The translations under genes were made by a program, and so were the position numbers. From the NCBI GenBank assembly GCA_018374355.1, contig JAHAFI010000010.1, positions 1 to 64,000 on the forward strand: a stretch of DNA of 64,000 bases, in the 5' to 3' direction. The notes beneath the pieces were generated by a model, which made no database searches, had not been told where the DNA came from, and worked only from the letters and a program-made list of their open reading frames with translations. Positions 1-7,217 of the stretch are shown here, piece by piece. The first letter of the stretch is position 1, and every line of letters starts with the position of its first letter. Origin of the DNA: Clostridiales bacterium (lineage in GTDB: Bacteria > Bacillota > Clostridia > Lachnospirales > Lachnospiraceae).

Positions 1-120
1 TGTTGTGTGAGAGAATTGTTTTGTCGTTATTACAATTATACATCATTCAGCAGCGGGTGTCTTTATTTTGTGCAATATTTGAGATTTACTTATTCATAGT
101 TGAGAAATTGATTCAAGTAG

Positions 121-180
121 AGGATGAAAAAAAGCTGAAAAAAGTTTTTATCATCCTCTTGACATTTTGAGAGTGTGGTT
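121..180 (+). repeat. 60-bp direct repeat, copy 1
   Basis: This 60-bp unit is repeated at 2266-2325 with 57 of 60 bases identical (differences at unit positions 8, 30 and 56). Its first 37 bases form a hairpin (arms 121-133 and 145-157, one mismatch), followed by a shared TTGACATTTTGAGAG segment. The last ten bases lie inside the amidase remnant that follows. The two copies bracket the ATPase-nuclease pair, which suggests the module arrived, or is kept, between repeats. Confidence 0.8.
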
Positions 181-293
181 TTCTGAGTAATAGTGAGGAA
201 GCTGCGCTTCTGTCGACGAAGGAGTATCAGGAGAAGGTGGCGAAGGCGATTTGTGAGGGGACGTTGGAATATCTGGAGACGAATAAGTCCTGA
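171..293 (+). pseudogene. C-terminal remnant of an N-acetylmuramoyl-L-alanine amidase (Amidase_3)
   Basis: Reading from 171, the frame gives ECGFLSNSEEAALL, then STKEYQEKVAKAICEG and a closing YLETNKS before a TGA at 291-293. This is the typical end of a CwlD-like cell wall amidase, where the glycine-phenylalanine-leucine-serine-asparagine stretch and the YQ.K.A..I..G helix are conserved. The same frame has TGA stops just upstream (159-161 and 168-170), so everything N-terminal of the motif is missing. The break falls inside the 60-bp repeat copy, consistent with disruption of the amidase gene by whatever created the repeats. The call rests on motif memory only. Confidence 0.6.
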
Positions 294-360
294 TAAAGAT
301 AAAAATGCCGGGAAGAAGACGTAGAAGTTGACATTGATTGATAAAAAGGCATATGATAAA

Positions 361-393
361 CTTAATCTCAAGAATAGCATTTTTGAGATTAAG
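361..393. other. Perfect 11-bp inverted repeat in the gap before the ATPase gene
   Basis: CTTAATCTCAA (361-371) pairs perfectly with TTGAGATTAAG (383-393) around an 11-base loop. No T-tract follows on the plus strand, so it is not a classic terminator; it could be an operator or a relic. The rest of 294-599 holds only a possible weak promoter (TTGAAT at 458, TAATAT at 480, 16-base spacer) in front of the ATPase gene, and otherwise nothing recognisable. Confidence 0.4.
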
Positions 394-599
394 GAAAAAC
401 CTACTAGAAAAGAATTTTTATTTCTTTAGAGATAATGATAAGAAATTGATTTTGCTGTTGAATATGGATATACTGTAGGTAATATAGAAAAGGACATAGG
501 ATACATGTTTTATTCCCGCAGGGTTTTTGACTTCAAAGACTGTAAAAGCAGTAAGTAAGATACAAAAACTGGATACAAATATATTTTTAGGAGAGCAGA

Positions 600-1664
600 A
601 TGAAAATTGACAGATTAAAATTAGATAATTTTATGCTTTTTAATGATTTGGATATTAAATGGTCAAAGAATATTAATATTATTAGTGGTGAAAACAGTAC
701 AGGTAAAACAACGTTGTTAAAGGCCATGTATTCTGCGATCCAACCAATCAGTAATATTAATTTTGATAAAACAAAAAAGGAAAAGATGGAGGAACTTATC
801 GTTGAAAAATTCTTAGGGGTGTTTCGTCCTGATGAAATGAAACTGGGAAGATTAGTGACAAGAAAACAGGGAAGCAACCGTGCTGAATTAAAATTGTTAC
901 TTGAGGATAAGAATGAGATAACAATTGGATTTGGAAATCGACAGGAAAGACATGCTGATGTAGAAGTTGGAATCGGACAGTCTGTAAAGAAGTTTACCCC
1001 GGTATACTTACCACCAAAAGAAATGATTTCTTCAACAGAACATTTTCGCTCTTTATATGAAGAATACCATCTGGATTTTGAAGAAATGTATTATGATTTA
1101 TCAAAATTATTAGATAAACCGTTAAAACGAGGAGCAAATACAACAGAGCAAAATAATGTTTTAAACAGTTTTGAAAAAATAATTGATGGAAAGATTATTC
1201 AGAGGGATAAAAAATTCTTTTTAAAAATGAAAGGTGAAGGCGAATTTGAAATGGGGCTTGTTTCCGAAGGCTATAGGAAACTGGCAACTATCATATATTT
1301 GATTACATCCGGAAGTCTGGGAAAAGATTCTATACTTTTTTGGGATGAACCAGAGACAAACATGAATCCGATCATGATGAAAACATTAGCCGACGCCATG
1401 ATGGAATTGGCTGGAATGGGTGTACAGATTTTCATTACGACACACGATTATTTTGTGCAGCAGTGTTTTAACTTTCCGGCGGCATATCCAAAAGTGAATC
1501 ATGCAAATTTGGATATTAAATTCATTTCTTTATACGAGGATAAAAAGGATAGAAAAATCAAGTATGAGCTTTGTGATAAAGTTTCTGAACTGGAACACAA
1601 TTCTATTATGAGAGAGTTTGAAAGCCTCTATGACAGAGAACAGGAGCTGATTTATGAAGATTGA
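600..1664 (+). CDS. OLD/ABC-like AAA ATPase of a two-gene module
   Basis: A 354-residue ATPase of the SMC/OLD-like AAA group found in many phage-defence systems. Walker A is GENSTGKTT (residues 30-38) directly after the first two beta strands. An ABC-like signature SEGYRK lies near residue 218, and a Walker B ILFWDEPETNMNP near 246 is followed by the ITTHD H-loop. It has no Toprim or nuclease domain of its own. The start at 600 is preceded by AGGAGAG. Its end overlaps the nuclease gene by 11 bases, so the two are translationally coupled, and both sit between 60-bp direct repeats. The coding bias is AT-rich compared with tsaC downstream, which suggests acquisition. A defence role is inferred from architecture, not shown. 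Confidence 0.8.
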   Translation: MKIDRLKLDNFMLFNDLDIKWSKNINIISGENSTGKTTLLKAMYSAIQPISNINFDKTKKEKMEELIVEKFLGVFRPDEMKLGRLVTRKQGSNRAELKLLLEDKNEITIGFGNRQERHADVEVGIGQSVKKFTPVYLPPKEMISSTEHFRSLYEEYHLDFEEMYYDLSKLLDKPLKRGANTTEQNNVLNSFEKIIDGKIIQRDKKFFLKMKGEGEFEMGLVSEGYRKLATIIYLITSGSLGKDSILFWDEPETNMNPIMMKTLADAMMELAGMGVQIFITTHDYFVQQCFNFPAAYPKVNHANLDIKFISLYEDKKDRKIKYELCDKVSELEHNSIMREFESLYDREQELIYED

Positions 1665-2250
1665 GGAAAGTGGTATAGAATTTGATTTCCCGGATGAAAA
1701 TGTCACTTTAAAATTTGATGATGATCCTTATTACAGAAAGTATTTTGTGAAAATGGATGGAGCCAAAGGTGTTGATTTTATTTCAGCAGGGAAGAAAAAA
1801 TTATTGTTTATTGAAGTGAAAAATTGTCTTGGACATGAGAGTGATAATAGTTGGAGAGTGTTTCCAAACAATAAAAAAGTAAAAACATCAGCTACTACTG
1901 TGAATACAGAGGGGCGTGAGAGTTTAGATGTTGAAGTATCACAAAAAGTTGCAATGACAATATCCAATATCGTAGGGGCAGGATCTTTTGTGGGGAAAAG
2001 GGATACTGCTGAGAATCTGCTACCTTTATTAAACGAAATAACATCTGAAAAATATGCAACAGATGATAAAATATGGTATGTTATTTTATTTTTAGAAGGT
2101 GATTTTGGATGTGAATCAAGAAGCAAGAAGATGATTATGCGAGAGCTGCAAGAAAGTATGAAAACAAAACTGTCATGGCTTAACTGTAGGGTATCTGTTG
2201 TTGATTCGGATACATATAAAAAAGAATTATTTAAAGTACAGATACTGTAA
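1654..2250 (+). CDS. Putative PD-(D/E)XK nuclease partner of the ATPase
   Basis: A 198-residue protein I cannot place in a named family. Residues 39-57 read GVDFISAGKKKLLFIEVKN: an aspartate (D41), a short turn, then a hydrophobic strand ending E54-V-K56. This is the D...(D/E)XK core of the restriction-endonuclease fold. The ATG overlaps the ATPase gene by 11 bases. An ATPase that senses something plus a small nuclease is a recurring plan in abortive-infection systems. The C-terminal half has no recognisable motif. If the E-V-K triad is not catalytic, the protein could instead be a DNA-binding regulator; nuclease is the better reading. Confidence 0.6.
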   Translation: MKIEESGIEFDFPDENVTLKFDDDPYYRKYFVKMDGAKGVDFISAGKKKLLFIEVKNCLGHESDNSWRVFPNNKKVKTSATTVNTEGRESLDVEVSQKVAMTISNIVGAGSFVGKRDTAENLLPLLNEITSEKYATDDKIWYVILFLEGDFGCESRSKKMIMRELQESMKTKLSWLNCRVSVVDSDTYKKELFKVQIL

Positions 2251-2265
2251 TATGTCAGGGATGAG

Positions 2266-2325
2266 AGGATGATAAAAAGCTGAAAAAAGTTTTTGTCATC
2301 CTCTTGACATTTTGAGAGTGCGGTT
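2266..2325 (+). repeat. 60-bp direct repeat, copy 2
   Basis: Second copy of the unit at 121-180. It begins 15 bases after the nuclease stop codon. The arms 2266-2278 and 2290-2302 give a 13-bp stem allowing one G-U pair, which could end or stabilise the ATPase-nuclease transcript, although no T-tract follows. The flanks of the two copies differ completely, so the repeat boundaries are sharp. Confidence 0.8.
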
Positions 2326-2492
2326 GCTTTTTTAATCTATACAAATTTGGATTAGCTGTCTGCCAGCAATGTCTTTTGATATTTAAGGGATAACAGACAG
2401 GCATAAAGTTGTCAAACGAAATTTCCCTCTTGCCCTGAAGTGCGGACTTTAGTATACTGGAACTAGCAGATGCAAACAGAAAAGGTGAGAAA

Positions 2493-3542
2493 ATGGAAAC
2501 AAAAGTGGTCCGAATAGATTTGAAATGTATGGATGGGGAGGCCATTCAGGAAGCAGGAGAGGTTCTTAAAAGAGGCGGTCTGGTAGCATTTCCTACGGAG
2601 ACGGTTTACGGTCTGGGAGGGAATGCGCTGGATGAGCAGGCGGCAGAAAAGATCTATGCAGCCAAGGGGAGGCCATCCGATAATCCACTGATCATACACA
2701 TTGCCCGGCTGGAGGATCTGGAAAAAATAGTGGAGGAGATTCCACAAAAGGCAAGGAAACTGGCGGAGACGTATTGGCCGGGACCGCTGACGATGATATT
2801 CCCAAAGAGCAGCCGGGTTCCCTATGGAACAACGGGAGGATTGGAGACGGTGGCAGTGCGGATGCCGGATCATCCGCTGGCATTGGCGCTGATTCGTCAG
2901 GGAGGCGGCTTTGTTGCAGCGCCCAGCGCAAATACATCGGGAAGACCCAGTCCCACGGAGGCTGCCCATGTGGAAGAGGATCTGAATGGAAGAATTGATA
3001 TGATTCTGGACGGTGGTTCAGTGGAAATTGGTCTGGAATCTACGATTGTTGATTTCTCGGAGGAGATTCCCACGATTTTACGGCCCGGATATATCAATCA
3101 GGAAATGCTGGAAAAAGTAATCGGTCCGGTACAGCTTGATAAAGGATTGATTGCATCGGACAGCAAGATTCGTCCCAAAGCGCCGGGGATGAAATACCGG
3201 CATTATGCGCCAAAGGCGGAGCTGGTGGTAGTAGAAGGAAAACCGGAGGCGGTTCAGGCGAAGATTCGCCAACTGACTCAGGAAAAAATGGAGGCGGGAT
3301 TTCAGGTGGGCATTATTGCCACCGATGAGAGCCTGTCAGCCTATCCGATGGGAATTGTAAAAAGCATCGGAACAAGAGAACATGAGGAAAGCATTGCTCA
3401 GCATTTATTCAGCGTTTTGCGTGAGTTTGATGACAGCGGAGTGGCTTATATTTATTCAGAATCTTTTGACACGCCTCAGATGGGACAGGCCATCATGAAC
3501 AGGCTTTTGAAAGCGGCGGGGCAGCAGAAGATTCAGGTGTGA
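2493..3542 (+). CDS. tsaC: L-threonylcarbamoyladenylate synthase (Sua5/TsaC, long form)
   Basis: Makes L-threonylcarbamoyl-AMP from threonine, bicarbonate and ATP, the first step of t6A modification of ANN-decoding tRNAs. The N-terminal YrdC domain is clear: GGLVAFPTETVYGLGGNA near residues 30-47, the KGRPSDNPLIIHI loop and the AAPSANTSGRPSPT loop. At 349 residues it is the long Sua5 type, with the C-terminal Sua5 domain (KAPGMKYRHYAP linker near residue 230). It starts with ATG after AAGGTGAG and is followed after nine bases by a phosphatase-like gene, as in the Bacillus ywlC-ywlE order. Confidence 0.95.
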   Translation: METKVVRIDLKCMDGEAIQEAGEVLKRGGLVAFPTETVYGLGGNALDEQAAEKIYAAKGRPSDNPLIIHIARLEDLEKIVEEIPQKARKLAETYWPGPLTMIFPKSSRVPYGTTGGLETVAVRMPDHPLALALIRQGGGFVAAPSANTSGRPSPTEAAHVEEDLNGRIDMILDGGSVEIGLESTIVDFSEEIPTILRPGYINQEMLEKVIGPVQLDKGLIASDSKIRPKAPGMKYRHYAPKAELVVVEGKPEAVQAKIRQLTQEKMEAGFQVGIIATDESLSAYPMGIVKSIGTREHEESIAQHLFSVLREFDDSGVAYIYSESFDTPQMGQAIMNRLLKAAGQQKIQV

Positions 3543-3551
3543 GGAAGCATT

Positions 3552-4013
3552 ATGGTAATACGGTATAAAAAACTGATTTTTGTAGATACCAATGATAAGT
3601 GCAGAGCCCCCATGGCGGAGCTGATTCTGAAGAGAAAATTTCTGACGAATCCCCTTCCCATTGAGTCCAGAGGAATGGTGGTTCTGTTTCCGGAACCTAT
3701 GAATCCAAAGGCAGAGGCGGTTCTGGAAAATAACGGATATCCAAAACCCTCCCATACTGCGGAGCAGTTGGAGCAGGAGGATATCAATGGAGATGTACTT
3801 TTACTGACTATGGAGGACAGACAGAAATCTCAGATTTGGGAAACCTACGAAAATGCGCCCCATGTGTACACCTTAAAGGAGTATGTGGGCGAGACAGGGG
3901 ATATACCGGCGCTTGACGGGCAGCCGTTATCTGTGTACAGTCAGTGTTATACAGAGATGGAGCTGCTGATGCGAAGACTGGTAGCGAGATTAAACGAAGA
4001 GGAGGAACTGTGA
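3552..4013 (+). CDS. LMW protein-tyrosine-phosphatase-like protein lacking the catalytic cysteine
   Basis: A 153-residue protein in the position of ywlE (protein-arginine phosphatase) between tsaC and rpiB. The usual P-loop V-C-T-G-N-T-C-R-S-P-M-A-E is here V11-D12-T-N-D-K-C17-R18-A-P-M-A-E. The nucleophilic cysteine is therefore aspartate, and the loop glycine is asparagine, while the invariant arginine and the PMAE helix start are kept. The C-terminal region around GDIPALDGQPLSVY matches the acid-loop region but has lost the D-P pair. The fold should be intact but phosphatase chemistry is not expected. It may bind phospho-arginine or phospho-tyrosine, or act as a regulator. It overlaps rpiB by one base (TGATG). 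Confidence 0.8.
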   Translation: MVIRYKKLIFVDTNDKCRAPMAELILKRKFLTNPLPIESRGMVVLFPEPMNPKAEAVLENNGYPKPSHTAEQLEQEDINGDVLLLTMEDRQKSQIWETYENAPHVYTLKEYVGETGDIPALDGQPLSVYSQCYTEMELLMRRLVARLNEEEEL

Positions 4014-4444
4014 TGATAGCGATTGGCTGCGATCATGGAGGTTATGAATTAAAAAAGGAGATTAAGGCGTATTTGGATGAGAAAGGGATTGCGTATCAGG
4101 ATTTCGGCTGTGACAGCATGGAATCCGTGGACTATCCGGTGTATGCCAGAAAGGTAGCTCATGCAATCTTGGACGGAAGCTGTGAAAAGGGGATTTTGAT
4201 CTGCGGCACCGGCATCGGTATTTCCATAGCGGCAAATAAGGTTCCGGGAATTCGTGCTGCACTGTGTACCGACTGCTTTTGCGCTCAGGCAACCAGAGAG
4301 CATAACGATGCAAATGTGCTGGCTCTGGGAGGCAGAGTGGTAGGGCCGGGACTGGCTTTGAAGATTGTGGAGACATTTCTGGAAACACCATTTTCCAATG
4401 ATGAACGCCATATACGCAGAATTAACCTGATCGAAGAAAATTAA
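4013..4444 (+). CDS. rpiB: Ribose-5-phosphate isomerase B
   Basis: A 143-residue RpiB/LacAB-family sugar isomerase, interconverting ribose 5-phosphate and ribulose 5-phosphate in the pentose phosphate pathway. The N-terminus IAIGCDHGGYELKK and the active-site segment ILICGTGIGISIAANK (C64 as catalytic base) are textbook. REHNDANVLALGGRV contains the phosphate-binding residues. I chose the ATG at 4013, which overlaps the previous stop codon, because the longer reading frame upstream only reads the preceding gene. It forms a tight unit with tsaC and the phosphatase-like gene. Confidence 0.96.
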   Translation: MIAIGCDHGGYELKKEIKAYLDEKGIAYQDFGCDSMESVDYPVYARKVAHAILDGSCEKGILICGTGIGISIAANKVPGIRAALCTDCFCAQATREHNDANVLALGGRVVGPGLALKIVETFLETPFSNDERHIRRINLIEEN

Positions 4445-4561
4445 GTTGGAACGTAACAGTTTGTGGGGCCACGGCCAAGAGAAGAAAAAGAAGGATGGCC
4501 GGAAGAGTCACCGGGCGAAATCGATACTTTTATAGAGATGAAAAAGTGGAAAGGGGTACAA

Positions 4562-5191
4562 ATGTCAAAAGTAGTAGTTATGGATCATCCGTTGATCCAG
4601 CATAAAATTGGAATTATCCGAAGCGAAGAAACCAGCTCCAAAGAGTTCAGGGAAATGATTGGCGAAATCGCTATGCTCATGTGTTATGAGGCAACCAGAG
4701 ACCTGAAGCTGGAGGATGTGGAGATTCAGACGCCAATTACAAAGATGACGGCAAAAGAGCTGGCAGGTAAAAAACTGGCAGTAGTTCCCATTCTCAGGGC
4801 TGGTCTGGGAATGGTGGAAGGTATGCTGGCAATGATTCCGGCAGCAAAAGTGGGTCATATCGGTCTCTACCGCGATCCGGAGACTTTGGAGCCGGTGGAA
4901 TATTACTGCAAGCTTCCTGCCGACAGCTCGGAAAGAGATATTTTTGTGGTAGACCCGATGCTGGCAACCGGTGGATCTGCGGTTGCTGCTATTCAGATGC
5001 TGAAGGATAAAGGGGTAAGAAATATCCGCTTTATGTGTATTATTGCTGCGCCGGAAGGTGTGAAGAAGATGCAGGAGGTGCATCCGGATGTGGATATTTA
5101 TATCGGAGCGCTGGATGACCATCTGAATGATCACGGTTATATTGTGCCGGGTCTGGGGGATGCCGGAGACCGTATTTTCGGAACAAAATAA
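4562..5191 (+). CDS. upp: Uracil phosphoribosyltransferase
   Basis: Converts uracil and PRPP to UMP in pyrimidine salvage. The 209-residue length fits the family exactly. The start MSKVVVMDHPLIQHK at 4562 follows AAAGGGG and is the classic Upp N-terminus; an open frame from 4463 is ignored. The PRPP-binding loop is VVDPMLATGGSA (about residues 128-139) and the end GLGDAGDRIFGTK is the uracil-binding tail. It lies 117 bases after rpiB and 29 before the dCMP deaminase gene, making a nucleotide-salvage pair. Confidence 0.97.
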   Translation: MSKVVVMDHPLIQHKIGIIRSEETSSKEFREMIGEIAMLMCYEATRDLKLEDVEIQTPITKMTAKELAGKKLAVVPILRAGLGMVEGMLAMIPAAKVGHIGLYRDPETLEPVEYYCKLPADSSERDIFVVDPMLATGGSAVAAIQMLKDKGVRNIRFMCIIAAPEGVKKMQEVHPDVDIYIGALDDHLNDHGYIVPGLGDAGDRIFGTK

Positions 5192-5220
5192 GGTGTACCT
5201 GATGGGGAGGAATTTACATC

Positions 5221-5706
5221 ATGAAAGGAAAGCGGGAAGACTATATCACATGGGATGAATATTTTATGGGCGTTGCGAAGTTATCCGGTATGCGCTCCAA
5301 AGATCCCAGTTCACAGGTGGGAGCCTGTATTGTAAGTCAGGATAATAAAATTTTGTCCATGGGGTATAATGGATTTCCTATGGGATGCTCAGATGACGAG
5401 TTTCCTTGGGCAAGAGAAGGTGATTCGCTGGAGACGAAGTATTTGTATGTGACGCACAGTGAGTTGAATGCGATTTTGAATTATCGTGGAGGGTCTCTGG
5501 AAGGGGCGAAGCTGTATGTGTCGCTGTTTCCCTGTAATGAGTGCGCGAAGGCGATTATTCAGGCGGGGATTAAGACGATTATTTATGAGGTTGATAAGTA
5601 TGCGGATACTCCGGCAGTGAAAGCGTCTAAGAGGATGTTGGATGCGGCGGGGGTGCGGTATTATCAGTATAGTCATACGGATCGGGAGATTGTGATTCGG
5701 GTTTGA
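5221..5706 (+). CDS. comEB: dCMP deaminase family protein
   Basis: A 161-residue zinc deaminase that converts dCMP to dUMP for dTTP synthesis. Zinc ligands are visible as H79-S-E81 (E81 the proton shuttle) and P-C105-N-E-C108. The SSQVGACIVSQDNKILSMGYNG substrate-side strand is typical of the ComEB family. The start follows GGGGAGG. From about 5400 the codons shift to GC-rich third positions. The gene ends just before the first of two long palindromes. Confidence 0.93.
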   Translation: MKGKREDYITWDEYFMGVAKLSGMRSKDPSSQVGACIVSQDNKILSMGYNGFPMGCSDDEFPWAREGDSLETKYLYVTHSELNAILNYRGGSLEGAKLYVSLFPCNECAKAIIQAGIKTIIYEVDKYADTPAVKASKRMLDAAGVRYYQYSHTDREIVIRV

Positions 5707-5710
5707 GTGA

Positions 5711-5973
5711 AGTGGGGGCCGCAGAGGGAGCGGATTTCCCCTTGCGCGTCAGCTTCGAATCAGCGCAGCACTAACCGTCCGGCGGGGGAAGTTTTCGGGC
5801 ACCGATGCAGTTCGGCACAAAAATCTGAAGGATTTTTGTACCTCAGTGCATCTGACGAGCAGGCTTTGTAAGCCCGCTCGTCTCCCGAAATCTTCCCCCG
5901 CCGCACGCTAAGTGCTGCTTTGCTGATTCTGCGCGATGACGCACAAGGGGAAATCCGCTCCCTCTGCTCCACT
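5711..5973. repeat. Long palindromic element 1 (about 260 bp)
   Basis: The left arm from 5711 (AGTGG...GCAGAGGGAGCGGATTTCCC) pairs with the right arm ending at 5973, with one mismatch in the outer 30 bases. Inner blocks pair too: CGGCGGGGGAAG near 5778 with CTTCCCCCGCCG near 5891, and GAATCAGC with GCTGATTC. The whole unit would fold into one long hairpin with a short branched tip. There is no ORF that respects the symmetry. It resembles the other palindrome at 6548 in size, tip motif and GC content, suggesting a dispersed structured repeat or MITE-like element. Confidence 0.75.
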
Positions 5974-6547
5974 ACGTTCATCCGGGTGGTGGGGATGCAG
6001 GCGGAAGTTTCTTGGATGTGCTCTTTTAAATGGAAAACCTATAATCCTGTAAATAAGTATGAGCTTTATCTGTATAATTCTTTGCAAGTTCCTCTTTTTT
6101 GAAAGAATTTGCCTATAATTTTTACTATCATAACACGTTTTATACGTAAATCTTAATAGAAAAGGTCTAAAAACATCAAAAATTACCTATAAACCAGATA
6201 ATAAAAAGCATATTTATCTGTATTACCAGAGCCCGAAGGAATTGACCAATCAGATTCCAGCAGAAATGGTCAATTTGAGTTCAATAAAGAGCCACTGAGG
6301 TTGTTGACCGAGAGCTGGCAGTACTTTAAGTGTTGAAATTACCCAAGAGAAGCTGAAACTTCTCCCTGAAATAATATCTCTTAATTCTAAAACAGTCATT
6401 TTTTTTGGTGCGAAAATGTCCGTTTCTGCTGGACTCAGTCTGGCTGTTTCAAGCGAACAAGAGAAAACCAAACTCCCCCATTCCACCCACAAACCCCAAG
6501 CAATGGCGCAAGCCGAGCGCCCCTACCGTCCTGAACCGTGTAGAACA
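5974..6547. other. Gene-free stretch between two palindromes
   Basis: AT-rich DNA with no supported gene. Short open stretches exist on both strands (for example around 6330-6500) but they lack a ribosome binding site and start codon and match nothing I recognise. It may hold decayed coding DNA. Confidence 0.4.
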
Positions 6548-6804
6548 GCGGCCAGAGAGGGAGAGCAGGGGGACGGCAAAGCATGGCGGAGAGGGATGAG
6601 GAAAAACTTAGAGTCCGGGCAGTGGGCGGACAGAGAGAGATGCAGACCCACAAGGTCTGCATCTCAGGGCTGCTGAGACGAGAAAATCTTTCAGATTTTC
6701 TTGTCGAATCAGACCGGTGCCCTGTCTGCCCGCTGTCCGGACTCTTAGCTTTTCCCATCCCTCGCAGCTGCTTTGCCGTCCCCCTGCTCTCCCTCTCTGG
6801 CCGC
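6548..6804. repeat. Long palindromic element 2 with perfect 35-bp arms
   Basis: The first 35 bases (6548-6582) are the exact reverse complement of the last 35 (6770-6804). Inside, GAGTCCGGGCAG near 6610 pairs with CTGTCCGGACTC near 6733, and the tip GAAAATCTTTCAGATTTTC folds on itself. Element 1 has a comparable AAAATCTGAAGGATTTT tip. Open frames through this stretch on either strand are by-products of the symmetry. It ends 26 bases before the proS promoter. Confidence 0.8.
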
Positions 6805-6830
6805 GGCCGCCACCGTCGCCATTTTCCCCC

Positions 6831-6859
6831 TTGACAACCCCAAAAATATCCGCTAAAAT
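6831..6859 (+). promoter_or_regulatory. Sigma-A-type promoter of proS
   Basis: A perfect -35 TTGACA (6831-6836), a 17-base spacer and -10 TAAAAT (6854-6859). It lies directly upstream of the T-box leader, so transcription should begin near 6866. Confidence 0.75.
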
Positions 6860-6865
6860 CTCAAT

Positions 6866-7117
6866 CAACAAGTAAAATAGCAATGAAGGGAATAGTACAC
6901 TCCCCCTCCAATCCCCAGAGAGGAAATCAAAGCTGAGAGATTTCCGTGCGGAGTAAGTGGAACCGGCCCCGGAGCTGCCTGTGAGGAGCAGGACGTGAGC
7001 TTTGGCGTTATCGAAGCAAAAAGAGTGAGCAGCCAACACTGACTGCTAATAAGGGTGGTACCACCGATTATGTAAATTGGTCCCTTGTTTTCCCCATGGA
7101 AAGCAAGGGATTTTTTG
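6866..7117 (+). promoter_or_regulatory. T-box leader of proS
   Basis: A tRNA-sensing leader for prolyl-tRNA synthetase. The T-box sequence itself, AATAAGGGTGGTACCACCG (7048-7066), is followed by a terminator. The 5' part carries the stem I start GAAGGGAATAGTAC near 6886 and the AGAGAGG element with its AGCTGAGAG partner near 6918-6942. Uncharged tRNA-Pro should stabilise the antiterminator and raise proS expression. I did not assign the specifier codon with confidence; tRNA-Pro is inferred from the gene that follows. Confidence 0.85.
7081..7117 (+). terminator. T-box-controlled terminator
   Basis: TCCCTTG (7081-7087) with CAAGGGA (7104-7110) closes a stem followed by TTTTTTG. It competes with the antiterminator built from the T-box just upstream. 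Confidence 0.85.
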
Positions 7118-7217
7118 TATTACAGCCAACGATAGCAGCTATTCGGCCTTTCAGGTTTCATAGTTACAAACGATATTCATACCACCGAAAAGTTCAAAGA
7201 AAAGAGAGGAAAAAACC

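Noticed and set aside
5974..6547. A pseudogene between the palindromes
   Set aside because: A 40-codon open stretch on the plus strand looks protein-like, but no family could be recognised and stops break it on both sides.
6435..7039. Several open frames over the second palindrome and T-box
   Set aside because: They follow the GC-rich inverted repeat and the leader RNA on both strands; symmetry explains the openness.
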